DNA of 64,000 nucleotides from Amanita rubescens. Its lineage: Eukaryota > Basidiomycota > Agaricomycetes > Agaricales > Amanitaceae. A program made the translations under genes and the position numbers. The notes beneath the pieces were generated by a model. The model worked only from the letters and a program-made list of their open reading frames with translations, was not told the origin of the DNA and ran no database searches. Positions 11,475-22,574 of this stretch are shown here, in pieces (position 1 is the stretch's first letter; each line of letters begins with the position of its first letter). The stretch covers positions 1 to 64,000 of the forward strand of contig WION01000067.1 of NCBI GenBank assembly GCA_015039365.1. Reading direction: 5' to 3'.

Positions 11475-12446
11475 ATATGCTACGGGATGACGGTGACTTG
11501 TGTAGTAGTAATTTCAGAGAATTGAATTGTTGTGGCAAACCATGTTCGGGTTTGAGGTAGTGCGATAAAAAGCTGCGCATACAGCCGGAAGACGGGCGTG
11601 ATCCGTCAGCGATGTCTACATATTATAGCATTGCCATGAGATTCGCCCGATACCACGAGAATGTCTGCGGAGGAGTCGACGTGTTGAGTCAGGAAGAGGT
11701 AAGCGTAGCGCTAAATTTCAAATGCCTTGGATTCTTTGCGCAGTTGTTCAGATTTTTCGCCCGGTCGACCCTCGCGGAGTTGGCCATCGAGTTCAAGTTA
11801 TTCCGCATCTCGCTCGGCGTTCTGACCGAGTGCCCAATATTCTTCCGGATATAGAGATTTGGGACGACTCCAATCAAGGAGCCTAAATGCATCATCAAAT
11901 TCCAAAACATCGTAATTATCTATTTACTTCACTAACATAGATTATGGTACATAGTCAACCGTCAGGGAAGCAAAAAAAAAAATCAAAAAAACTGTTCAAG
12001 ATATATGTATAAATCTACTGTCGTTATTTATTTAATCGAGTATCAAGATGATGATATGATCCAAGAAAGACCCAGTAGCACAAACACAAAACAACCCACC
12101 GACAGATTGGAAAGAGTGAAAAAAAACAAAACAAGATAGATTGAATAAATAGATAAAAAAAGGGGGTTTAACAATATAAAAAAGGGTAGCGTTAATTTGT
12201 TGATTTTGTGTCGGCAGAAGGAACATTCAAGATGACATGCGCAGCACATGACGAATCGTTTACATTGAAAAAATTGGTATCGGGGCGAAGAGTCTGGAGG
12301 GGTGTATGCGGGTTGGTAGAGTGTGATAGTATACTGTGGGGATAGACGACAGTTATCGACATCGGGAAAGTAGAGCCCGAGGTATCTTGGCACGAGACAC
12401 TAATAAACAACCGCGAGCATCGAAGTGCGTCTGGCCCATGAGCATC
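11475..12446. other. Intergenic, AT-rich, no recognised gene
   Basis: This is the shared 3' space of the Hsp20 gene (+) and the next gene (-). A short minus-strand stretch at 11690-11880 is rich in charged residues in one frame and may be a decayed coiled coil, but I cannot support a gene. Poly-A and poly-T tracts near 11970-12170 suit UTRs. Confidence 0.4.
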
Positions 12447-13792
12447 TTAAAAACCTCCATACGCATCTTGTTCGGAATAGGTGGAGGTTTGCCTTGATTG
12501 ATCATCAAGGGGTGATTTGTAGACGGGAACAGCGGCAGCAACTTTAGCAGCGGCGAGCGCAGCCGACGCCGTAGTGCGAGGAGCACCTGTAGTGGGTGAA
12601 ATGGAACGACGAGGTGGAGGAGAGTTTGACGGAGCTGGAGCTGGAGGAGGGCTGGACTGGGTAGGATAAGCAGCTTGAGGGAAAGGAGGCTCAGAAATAG
12701 CATAGCCAATATTGACGGGAGCTTCGAAAGCGCGTTGACCCTGGTAACCTCTGACAGCTTCTTGATAGCCGGCTCCACCCCCATTGCCGTAAGGGACGTA
12801 AGAACCATAAGCCTCAGGGTTGTATGGTGCTTGAGGTTGAGGTTGAGAACTGTAGGCACCGCTGAAAGATTCGTCGTCGTTCTGGTATCCAGCGTATCCT
12901 CCGCCATACCCGGGGGTACGCATGGCAGCACGGGTTGCCATAATCCCTTGGCCGGCCATACCCGCACTAGTGCCGTATGATGCGGCTGATGCAGGTTGCG
13001 ACATTGGAGGGTCTCGGAGGCTGTTGGATCTGGAGGGGGAGAAATCGGGGGCTGGCTCGTTGTATTCGTCAACAAAGTCATGTTCGGCGGAGTGCCTCCT
13101 CCACCAACGCTGGATGGCGGATCAGTTGAAAATTTGAAAAAGGGTTGGTGTGAAATACAAACCAAGAGGTATGACCCTAGCATAAGAAGGATCAAAGCAC
13201 CGAACAATCCACCACCGACGATTCCCACGATGGCTCCAACGCTCATTCCGCCGACGGATGAAGAGCTGGAAGACGTAGTGCTAGGCGCAGCGGAAGTGGT
13301 CAATGCAGGATAGCTGTAAGTGCCAGTGTTGGTGGGTATGCTGTAGGTTGGCGGGATAGCAGTAGTCTACACAATCTCATCAGTACCAAAATAGCACAGT
13401 TGGATGGTATTCTTACAAGAGGAGCCTTGGTCGTGGCGGAAGTAGAGCTAACCGTGGTCGATACAGAAGCCGAAGTGGACTTGGAAGTCACTGAGGAGGA
13501 TGCTGCGCTGCTTGGACTCGTGCTTGAAGCCGTGGCAGCAGACGTGTTGGCCGTGGGAGGCGAAGAGGAAGCTGAGCTGGCAGTTGGCGCTAGGGGAAGG
13601 TATTCAAGATTTGTAAAGCGATGTAGAGGTAAAATCAAACGTACGCGTTGGGGGAGAAGGTCCACTGGCAGGAGCACTCGCTGAGGTTGGCTGGCCCAGG
13701 ATGCCCGGCCCTAGGGCGTCAGTGTTTTGTTTGCCATTTTTAATGTCCCTGGCCTTGAAGATGCCATGGCCTGAGCGCTTGTGTGCAGTCAT
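12447..13792 (-). CDS. Single-pass Ser/Thr-rich membrane protein (395 aa)
   Basis: The model is complement(join(12447..13109, 13163..13366, 13417..13589, 13645..13792)), with all phases consistent. An N-terminal part of about 50 residues is followed by about 100 residues dominated by Ser, Thr and Ala, likely an O-mannosylated outer segment. A Gly-rich membrane helix follows (from GGMSVGAIVGIVGGG through LILLMLGSYLL), with the basic stop RWWRRH right after it at the exon joint. The inner tail (about 200 residues) is Gly/Tyr/Pro-rich and ends DAYGGF. The architecture recalls fungal wall-stress sensors (Mid2/WSC style) but lacks a WSC cysteine domain and an obvious signal peptide. A similar protein is at 31482-32599. 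The role is inferred only. Confidence 0.7.
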
Positions 13793-13964
13793 GAGGAAAG
13801 GAAAGAGAGACGGAAGGGAGAGTGGTGAGGAAAGAACGTGAAGACGCAGCGAGAGAGCGTGGCGGCAGAGACGAACAAAGGCCGGCTGATTGTTGCGGGT
13901 CAAAAATTCGGAAGCGCCTTCACGACCAGGGTCGGTTAATGGTCACGCGCTAGACTGCTTCTTG

Positions 13965-14042
13965 TGCCCCATGGCTGAGTTGGTTACAGCGTCCGACTGT
14001 TATGCAATCGGAAGGTCGTGAGTTCGAGCCTCACTGGGGCAG
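13965..14042 (+). tRNA. tRNA-Asn (GTT) with a 4-nt intron
   Basis: The acceptor arms TGCCCCA and TGGGGCA pair over 7 bp with discriminator G. The D arm is GCTG/CAGC. The anticodon stem is TCCGA/TCGGA. The T arm is GTGAG-TTCGAGC-CTCAC. The anticodon loop is four bases too long. Removing TGCA (14003-14006), which sits exactly between positions 37 and 38 where nuclear tRNA introns lie, leaves loop CTGTTAA with anticodon GTT (13999-14001). The body closely resembles yeast tRNA-Asn. A T run follows. Confidence 0.85.
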
Positions 14043-14044
14043 TC

Positions 14045-14050
14045 TTTTTT
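14045..14050 (+). terminator. RNA polymerase III terminator
   Basis: TTTTTT starts two bases after the tRNA discriminator. Confidence 0.8.
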
Positions 14051-14174
14051 ATTATGTAATAATTCTACTACATAGTATGTAACAACAATAACATCTGTAC
14101 CTTTTTTGCTCTTCCGGGCTACTACGCCACAATCCCCTCTTTGCTCCTCTCTTCCATCTTCCACCGCCCATGTC

Positions 14175-16976
14175 ATGGCACAGGCAGTCTTTGAAGACCA
14201 TCCGCTCGCAGACTACCTTCGAGGTATGCCTCTTCACTCTCTTTAAGGAACTTGTGACGTATGTTTACTTTCAAAGATGTTGGAGAACTCGGCGAATTGA
14301 TGCCCGGAACTTCCTCCGAGCTTGAGACAGAGATTGACCCCTTCAGAACCGTATTCCCTAATGACGAAGACGACTTGGAAACCATCGCAGAGTGGCGTCC
14401 TCGTCTGCTCATCGAACTCCTCGACGTACGAAAAAACATTCTCCTATTGTTAGACATTGCTTATTGTCTTGTTTCCATTTCAGATTCTATATGCATTTCT
14501 GGAACTCATACAGCCGCCAAAGTCCCCCAATCCGTTCGCAGAGCGGTTCAAGTATGACATTATCTCATCCTCGCTATTGTCTCCTACGCTGCAGACACCG
14601 TATCACCGCTCCACAAGGACACCGCCAATACCAGGAAATCTCCATAGCAGGAATTCCAGCGCGGACACTTCCTCCACATTCCCTCCACTTCCACCCCCAC
14701 ACGCAACACCTCAGGAACCGAACTACACTACTCCATCACTTTTAGCTATCGCAACTGCATTCTTCTACCTCGCGGATCACATGTTCTTGACTCTGGTTTC
14801 TTTGGTAGCTGTCGCGTTTTCATTGCGCAGCTTGTATATAATGAACGATTCATCTAAAATCGATATGACCCCAGTATGTTGACGTTCTATGCGCGTATAT
14901 CCTTCTAAACCTGCCCATAGTGTTTGACATCCTTAAACGAACTAATTGGTGCAAGCGATGCCTGGGCATCCATCATTCAAGAAGCTATAGCTAACATCGA
15001 ACTGGAGGAGCAAAGGTAGTTATAGCCTCTACCTTGCTCGGATCACGGCTAACTAACCATCATTTAGTCTGCTTTACGGAGCCACGTTCTCGTCAGCGTC
15101 GCCTACGTCATCGATCCGAGTTTCTTTACATTCTTCTCTTCTTACGACACAAAACCAATGCGACAACGTCCGTCAACTATTTTCTGCTCTCACATCTGTT
15201 ACAGAACTATCACAACTATCCGAAATGTATGCGCCAACTTCCAATAAATCCAATCAGCCGCTGCCCGATTCAAATTCACGACCACTATCCCTACCAACTT
15301 CTCAGAGTCGTCCTCGGTTGTCAGATCCAAGGCGCTTGACCTGGAACGGTTCATATACAACTCTTGCTGACCAGGTTGGGCCTCTGCCTCCTTTCCTGCG
15401 CCACAGAGAGAAGAGACGTTCTGACATGACGTCAATTCTGCAAGGTCTCACGCCCGGGACATCTCGTAGTGCTCCCGTGACTCCCGCCTCAAATAGCCCC
15501 AACGGCAGCATCAGCAGCAAATTAGCCAGCGTGCGCGAAGAATCGATCTCCACTACGAGCCTCAACACTGACAGCTTTGGTACAACTGCTTTGTCTCTTC
15601 AGAGGAGCTTGAAAGCGGAGGCGGCAGATGTGTTTGGAACACCGCCTCCGAAGTCACATAATCGGCGCTCTTGGATGCCATCTACGATATCCTCCACTTC
15701 ACGTCTGTCATCCATACAAAGTTCCCGGCATCCTTTGTCATTGCCTACGTTACAAAATGCCATTCAAAGTGCTCTCGCGTCAAAGCGTTATGCCTGCTCA
15801 CACCTACTGGCCTTGCGGTTCACAGAAGATGAAGACGAGGCGTACTGGGAGGATGCTCGCAGTGTCATGGGGCTTTTAACTACCACGTTCTCAGATGCCT
15901 CATCAAGATTACTGCAAGCATTGGAAGAATGCAAGGCGTCGGAAGTGTCTCCGACTCTTTCATCTGAACAAGATGATAGTGCGCATGGTTTGGGTCAAGA
16001 CTTGACCCCACAAGTATCAAGGAAGATCTCGGAGTCATTTTCCTTTGCCCCTATGCCCGGTCCCTTTTCACGGTTCGCCGAGCACGTGGCTGCCGTTTCA
16101 TCGGCAATGGATAACGCAAAAGAACATCTGGAAAGCTGCGTATCATTGTTGAAAGACGATCACGGCGCTTCATCTCCGTCCAACATATCCATTCAAATAG
16201 AGAATTTACATGGCGAACATCCTGCACTACAAGCTTACGAACGCCTCCGGAGAGAGCTCGGACTGACCTTGCGAGAATGTGAGCGAGGTCGAGAGCGTCT
16301 CCTTGAGATTGTCAAGCCTCGTGCGGATCCCACAGCTCACGATTCGGATTCAGATGACGTTCCTCTCCTGGGTCATGATGTCAGCGATTACTCTGATAAG
16401 CCAGGTCCTCGTTCGTTGTCGGATGGAGAAGAAGATGACATGGTTATGGACCGCGTTTCTATTGCTGTGTTTCTCGAAGGGAAGATCAATGATGGAGAAC
16501 CAGGGCACGAAAAGGATGACGCAACAGAAAATCTTTTGCTCTCAGCATCACCTCATCATCTCCCACCCATGCTTGGGATTGAACAAGTATTTGAAGCTGA
16601 AACAGCTGTCATGGACGGTTTTATTAGGGAACGTTCCAAAATGTCCAGGGAAGAGCGAATCAAGCTTGTGAAAGCACGACGGGAGAAGACGGTTACCAGC
16701 CGGCATCGCGATTGCTTATCGGATTCCCGTGAGGATGCTGATGGCGATAACGAGGGAGGTGAGAAATGGGGACCTGGTGGTGAAGTGGTTCAGGAATTGA
16801 AAGATGTCATTTGGAAGGTTGGAGAGAGGCGACGAAAGTTCGCGAACGAGCTTCACCGACACAGCATCGACGTGTCGACTCCTGTTCAAACTCCGGTCGA
16901 CGCTGACAATGACACTCTTCCGACTTTTCTGGACGGAGATGCGAAAGGGTCTTTGGGAACAAAAGGTGGCAGTTAG
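14175..16976 (+). CDS. Vezatin/Inp2-like protein with a myosin-binding-type domain (863 aa)
   Basis: The model is join(14175..14223, 14277..14425, 14484..14873, 14921..15015, 15068..16976), with every joint in phase. The N terminus has an acidic region and then the conserved-looking stretch LLIELLDILYAFLELIQPP. Residues of about 150-185 form a hydrophobic pair of segments (LLAIATAFFYLAD and LTLVSLVAVAFSL). The middle is helical with YERLRRELGLTLRECERGRERLLE. The C terminus is acidic and disordered. This layout fits the fungal family related to vezatin and the peroxisomal myosin receptor Inp2, which links a membrane to a myosin motor. The family call rests on layout and remembered motifs, without a search. 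The downstream 3' region is about 400 bases. Confidence 0.6.
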
Positions 16977-17402
16977 GGTAAGCTCTCGCTGGTAGCGTTC
17001 CTGATCCTTCTTATTGTTTTTTTTGTTCCTCGCTTCTCGGGCATGTCATTCAAATTATTGTTGTTCGGATTCATTTTTTTGTTTACTCTATCCCACGCTC
17101 GCTTAGATCCCTGCTAATCTTATTCAAATCTATGCAATCATCATTCTTACACGTGGCCCTTTGAATGTAGCCTAAGCTAATACGGTCTCGCAGGCGTTTC
17201 AAGCTCACCGTCCACGTCTGATCCTTATTGTTCGGCGGCGTGGGTTACATCAATGGAGAATCGGGAACGCTAAGTATGACCGTACCTGTTGCTTAAGCTT
17301 CACGGACATTGCCGTTCAGTCTCATTTCCGCTCGAGTACTTATTGTTAGCTCTTCACAATGACTTTTGAAATTCGTGTCCGTCCTCGTAGGCCTTGACCA
17401 CC
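16977..17402. other. Promoter region of F-box gene A
   Basis: No gene. The last 120 bases contain TCATTTCCGCTC and TTATTGTTAGCTCTTCACAA, which recur twice upstream of F-box gene B (27790-27970). The duplication therefore includes the promoter. Confidence 0.6.
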
Positions 17403-19105
17403 ATGTCTTACGCCGCTTACCATCTATTACCCGCTGCCAATCGAGTGCCCTTCGAGCTATGGAGCATCATTTCGAACGAGTTTAGCGTTCAGGACCTCGC
17501 GAGGTACTGTGGGGTTAACCGACCACTGTTCGAAATTGCGATGGAGAAACTTTACCGACGGATGAAGGTCTGTTCATTTGACTGGCCTTGGTGCGAGAGG
17601 TTCGAAGACGTGTTGAGGTGAGCGTTCCGCAGTGGTTATCCTCAACGCGACTGACTTTGATCTCTCCTCCTCGCGTCCGTTTGGCAGTAAGCCCGTCGTT
17701 GCACCTCGTGTCAGAAGTCTGGGGCTGGACATGAGGTCAGCTTTGCACCTCACTAGGTCCGAACTCCGAGTAAGTGGGGCCTGTCTCGAGGCTTGTTTCG
17801 AGAATACCGTAATTAATAACTCGCGATCATTCAGGAAGAGCACTGCCGCTGCCACGGCAAGGATGCTGCGCGTTATACGGAAGAAGACATGTTTCGAGAT
17901 ATCGTTCGTGGTTTTGAGAGCATCGAGGCTCTTCAGTTGTGTTCCTGCCAGGTGCACTATGATTCCCTCCGGACACCGTTGTTGCACCAAACGTCGCGTC
18001 TTGCCAAAGTATTTGGAGAGATATTGCCGAAACTGAAAACTCTCAACCTCCAAGTCCATCCAGAGACGTTCATTGAACTCGTCGAGGCCTCGCCCTCGGT
18101 GACGCTACAATTGCAGGAGCTTTCCATCACCTTGGACTCCAGTCTATACAATAGCTCGGAGAGATTCTGCGAGTCGCTTGCGAAATTGATCTCCAAAGTC
18201 TCCCATTCTTTGACCAGCCTCAAGCTCATTGCACCCTACGACAACCTTCATGTGCCTCACCACCTCTTCCCGTTCCTTGGTCGCATAAGATTACCTCAAC
18301 TATCAAAGGTCTGGTTTGGACTACACACACGCCCTTACTACGATGCTGTGCCAAACTTGGATGGTCTAAACATGTTCCTGTGCAACCACGCCGCACAATT
18401 AGAAGAGTTGCATCTCACGTTCTATCAACGTGGGATGCTGTCACTTCCAACCCCATCTCTGTTAGAGTGGTATCAGCGGTGTTTCCAGGGCGTCCCTGTC
18501 GGCTCCAAGCTCAAGAATTTGTGGCTGGGGTCGTGTCATGCACAAGAGCTTGTCCCACTGTACACCTCTATTCTCGGGCCGGTTTTCCCCACCGTGACGT
18601 CACTGCTGTGCGTGAGGGCGCAACTCGACTTTGACCAACTCGAGGCGTTGTTATCGATTCCATCATGTGCTCAGCTCAAGTCGTTGGTGCTGTATTACAA
18701 GGGTGTCCTTAATCAGCAACTTGCGGATCTGTTCGCTGAAAAGTGCCCTGAACTTGAACAACTCTGCATTCGGTATGACAGGAGTACGTACAAGCAGGAG
18801 GTAGGCTCTCGAGTTCTTCGGTTCTTTGACATTGTGAATTTACCAAATCTTACGTTCAGGCTCCCTTCCAGAATGTGTTTAATTCGCAATCGTGGAAATC
18901 GATAGGAGAGAAGGACGAGTGGTCACACAAGGTGTTCCTTGTTTGGCCTCAAGGCCTCTATATGAAACTGGCACGGGGTTCATGCACCGAAGGCGTGGAA
19001 CAACTGATGCCCGCTGATATGCAGGTGTACGGCTATACGTGTGAAACCTGTGCAAAGCCAGAGGAAGATGAGTCAAGCAAGCGGAATCAATGCGTCGTTC
19101 AATGA
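17403..19105 (+). CDS. F-box/leucine-rich-type protein, copy A (502 aa)
   Basis: The model is join(17403..17617, 17688..17769, 17835..18800, 18860..19105), all in phase. The F-box-like segment is near residues 17-55 (RVPFELWSIISNEF then LARYCGVNRPLFE). The rest alternates hydrophobic strands and helices like a worn leucine-rich repeat (ALQLCSC, LKTLNLQV, LQELSIT, LTSLKLIA, LEELHLTF, LKNLWLGS, LKSLVLYY, LEQLCIRY). Such proteins recruit substrates to an SCF ubiquitin ligase. An intron at 18801-18859 was chosen over the stop at 18905 because it joins in frame to a further 82 codons that are also open in copy B. Copy B is at 28004-29689. Confidence 0.8.
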
Positions 19106-19962
19106 TTTTTGGCCACTTGTCCAAAGCTTGTTGGTTATCAATGTTCGTTAACGTTTACGAGTCACATATTTATCATTCTTTCGTACATTTTTACAGTATT
19201 ATTGATACTAGTCTAGGTCATAACCTGACTGTACGAGTATAAACCAATTTGCCGCGTAATCACCACACAAATTTAAAACGCACTCTAACGCCGATGGTCT
19301 GCTTCACATTTGCAGTGCTGAGTTGCCAAGGCTGATGGTTCCTCAACTATTTGCGGATAACGACTCCCTACAGCGTCATCGATAGAATCATCGTAACTTC
19401 TGAACGTGTTAAAGTCATATAAACCCCACTTCGAGGTGACATGAACGCCAGTTTCCGTGACCATGTGTCTGGCGGTCCATTGGAACTGCTGCCTTGTGTG
19501 AAGAGTTGCGGTCAGTCCCCACCGCGTTCATTGTACTAATGACATTATTTGTCAACCAGTAGTTACCTAATACGGCAGGTGTCAAATATTTGTCATTCAT
19601 ACACTTTGACTTGTCGACAAAGACTGGAAACCTCCTGGATCTGTCTCTATGCGAGTCTTATGCTTCAAATGGCCTTCAAGTTCAAGCACTTCTAATCGGG
19701 CTTCGGATTTCGTGGCCGTCGGTCGCATGACGACCTGGATGACGTATTAGTAAGACCTACGTCGTGAGGCCTGAGGGTTGTTGAAGAGTGCGTCCCTAGG
19801 AGTTATGATGACGGATGGTGAAGGGCCTCTTGTAAACTGGATGATACTGGCGTGGTAAGACCTGGTAAGACTCCTTACTTGTGGTGTTAAGTCTAAGCGG
19901 GTCTATAAGCGGCTGACAAACACCTTGCACGTCGTGGGTTTGGGTGGGTACTCCTGCTACAA
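19106..19962. other. Spacer between F-box A and pirin A
   Basis: No gene. 19106-19600 recurs in diverged form at about 21170-21660. 19800-19960 recurs at about 30350-30468 as the promoter of the second pirin copy. Confidence 0.6.
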
Positions 19963-20873
19963 ATGTGGACAATCGTCATAGTACTTATTGCGCTCACAGT
20001 CGCCCTCTTGTCTACATTGTACTCAACGATGACCTCGTCGGCTATCAGGATTCTGCCTCGTCTTAGCCAACTCCGTGGCCATGGTGACTATGGGTGGCTC
20101 AAGACATTCCACACATTCTCGTTTGTATCCTACCATGACCCCGCCCACGAATCTTATGGCCCACTGAGGGTCATCAACGAAGATCGGGTTTCGACAAAGA
20201 GGGGGTTCGACACCCATTCCCATCACGAGTTTGAAATCTTTTCCTACATTGTGTCCGGAGAGCTTCAGCAGTGAGCTTTCTTCTCGCTTCTATCTCACCC
20301 ATTTGACTGACTGGTATTTTTGACAGCAACGATTCGATGGGCAACACTGAAGTCCTTGGCCGAGGAGATATTCAGATGACCTCTACAGGGACAGGCATAT
20401 CACATTCCGAGTTTGCTCATGGTTCCGGACCTGTGCACTTTCTACAGATTTGGTCTACCCCGCACACGCGGGGTCTTAAACCAGCATATTTCACTCGACA
20501 TTTTTCCGATGCCGAGAAACTGAATAAGTGGGCGCGGGTGGTAGCTCCTGTCGGTTCGGAGGGCGTTGACGATAAACGCGAGTCGACCGGGCCTGCGCCT
20601 GTTCACAGCGCGTTGACGATGTACGCGAGTCTGATTGAAAAGGGTTTGAAGCTTGAACGCGAGATGAAGAGCAAGAAAGGTTACGTGCATGTGGTGATGA
20701 CAAGTGGATATGAAGAAGGTGCCGGCGAAGGCGCGGCGGTGCGACTAGCGAGCGGAGGCGAGACTGTGACACTCCGCGAAGGAGATGGAGCATATTTGGC
20801 AGGGAAGGGAGGGCTTGTGGTTGAGAACGTCGGGGAGTCGCGGGCCGAGGTGGTGGTGTTTGAACTTGACTAG
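19963..20873 (+). CDS. Pirin-family bicupin, copy A (284 aa)
   Basis: The model is join(19963..20270, 20327..20873), in phase. The pirin N domain follows a hydrophobic leader: residues 2-21 (WTIVIVLIALTVALLSTLYS) resemble a signal anchor, unusual for a family that is normally soluble. The metal-binding pattern HSHHEFE with a later His of QHND and the GTGISHSEF loop are present, as is the second cupin with YFTRHF and the YVHVVMTSGY strand. Family members bind iron, and some have quercetin 2,3-dioxygenase activity; the substrate here is unknown. It is part of the F-box + pirin block copied at 28-31.4 kb. Confidence 0.85.
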
Positions 20874-21044
20874 TAGTAGTAGCAACGGACTCTGGAGCGT
20901 TACATATTGTCACATCCTGTTTTCTTACCATCACCTTCGTTCCCTAGATTTACAATCCTTTTCTACTTCCTTCCATAATAACATCTTTCAAATCCTCGAC
21001 CTTGGCCCAAGATAGCTTTCGCCATCACGGAAATTGATCGAACA

Positions 21045-21660
21045 GGAGGACGAGTGGTCACACAGGCTCATGCACCAAAAGCATGGAACAGCTGCTGATA
21101 TGTAGACGTACGGCTATACATATGAAACCTGCGCAAGGCCGGAGGATGATGGGTCAAGCCGGAATCAATGCGTCGTTTAATGATTTTTGGCCACTTGTCC
21201 AAGGTTCGTTAACGTTTACGAGTCACATATTTATCAATTTTTCGTACAATTTTACAGTATTCTTGATACTAGTCTAGGTATAACTTGACTGGACAAATAA
21301 AACGCTGTTCACCAATTTGCCGCGTTATCACTTCACAAATTTAAGCCTGCACTCTAACACCGATCGTCCAATGCTTCTTGACTCGAGTTGCGAAGATTGA
21401 TGGTTACTCAACTATTTGCGGATAACGATCCCCTAAGGCGTTGATAGAATCCTCGGAGAGTGAATTCAGAAGGGGTTGAATCCATTAGACCCCACATCAA
21501 GGTGACATGCACGCTAGTTGCCGTGATCAGGTAGCTGGCGTTCCGTTGGAACTCTACCTTGTGAAGAATGGTGTTAATCCCTACACGTTTGTTGTACTGA
21601 TGTCGACCGTTGGGTCCATTAGTAGTTATTCAACCAGTCTAATATGGGGGGGCGTGAAGT
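21045..21660 (+). pseudogene. Third copy of the F-box 3' end plus its downstream spacer
   Basis: From 21045 the sequence follows 18915-19580: the end of the F-box gene, with an internal deletion of about 40-50 bases, then the untranslated spacer. It begins about 30 bases after a break at 21012, where the sequence leaves the homology it shares with 31499 (GACCTTGGCCCAAG). It is a fragment only and encodes no working protein. Confidence 0.75.
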
Positions 21661-22574
21661 ATTTATCGCGCAGGTCACTCAGATCCTATGATCATGCATA
21701 TCAGTGCGTGTTGTTTAATCTGGGAATGTTTGACCGACATTGATCGGATCGGTACATGTGCAGGGTGCCCGTTATCGCATGATGTCGAAGGAAAATAATT
21801 ACTCCGAGGCGACGCATGTATGCCTACTGTTCCTCTTGATCATAGATGAGTTAATTTAACAGAATATGCTTTTACTACTGACGAGAAACAAATTACAGTG
21901 TCCGTTCCCAGCGCAGAGCTTGGTAACCGGCTAATCCCTTCATGTTTCAACGCAATATGCCAGAATATGCCTTTATCGATAATTACTTAACGATGGTACA
22001 CGATCTCTTGAGCAGTAAATCGAACCGGGATGGACCGACTGAGCTAAAGTAGAACTAGCCGTGAAGCTACCATTTGTCATTCATTGGTGATAAACCAGGC
22101 TACCCCCAAGGGGACGAATGAAGCACAGCATTCATCCAAATTCGTGGTCTGGGACTCCGGTATATCGTTCCGGGGGTTTCGTAATGCGGTCTACGTCGTG
22201 CACGTGTGCATTCCTTTCCTCTTCTTGACCCCCAGTGCACAGCAGACGCTTACCTCACACATTTATCTGTTTGTTTCACTTGCAGATATTATTGCTGACG
22301 TGTTTATCTCGCAATATCTCTTACACACCTCTGCATTCAACTTCAGCTCACTAATCTTTTTACATCAGCAGTAACCTCTTGTGCCCGACACGTCATTTTG
22401 GCCGAGTCACTGTGACCAACACAGTGTTTCTTGTATTCTGTGTTCTTTTTGACAGCAAGTCACTAGCATTGCTGTCTGGTGTACTATCTTGTAGGTTGTA
22501 CCATGTGCTCTTCTCTCCAACTTAGCATTGTTTTAGGACACTGGGATCCCCCATTGAAACATCTGTGAATTGTG
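21661..22574. other. Upstream region of the micro-exon GTPase gene
   Basis: No gene recognised. Composition changes from mixed to AT-rich and C/T-rich by about 22200. This is the probable promoter and leader of the gene starting at 22575. Confidence 0.4.

Noticed and set aside
12353..13303. Long minus-strand frame of 316 codons
   Set aside because: Past the membrane helix this frame reads through an intron and then runs out of frame with the Gly/Tyr-rich exon. The spliced model is phase-perfect and has the expected basic stop after the helix.
18861..18905. Early stop as the end of F-box A
   Set aside because: Both F-box copies have a good intron (18801-18859 and 29391-29449) that avoids the stop and adds about 80 codons that stay open in both.
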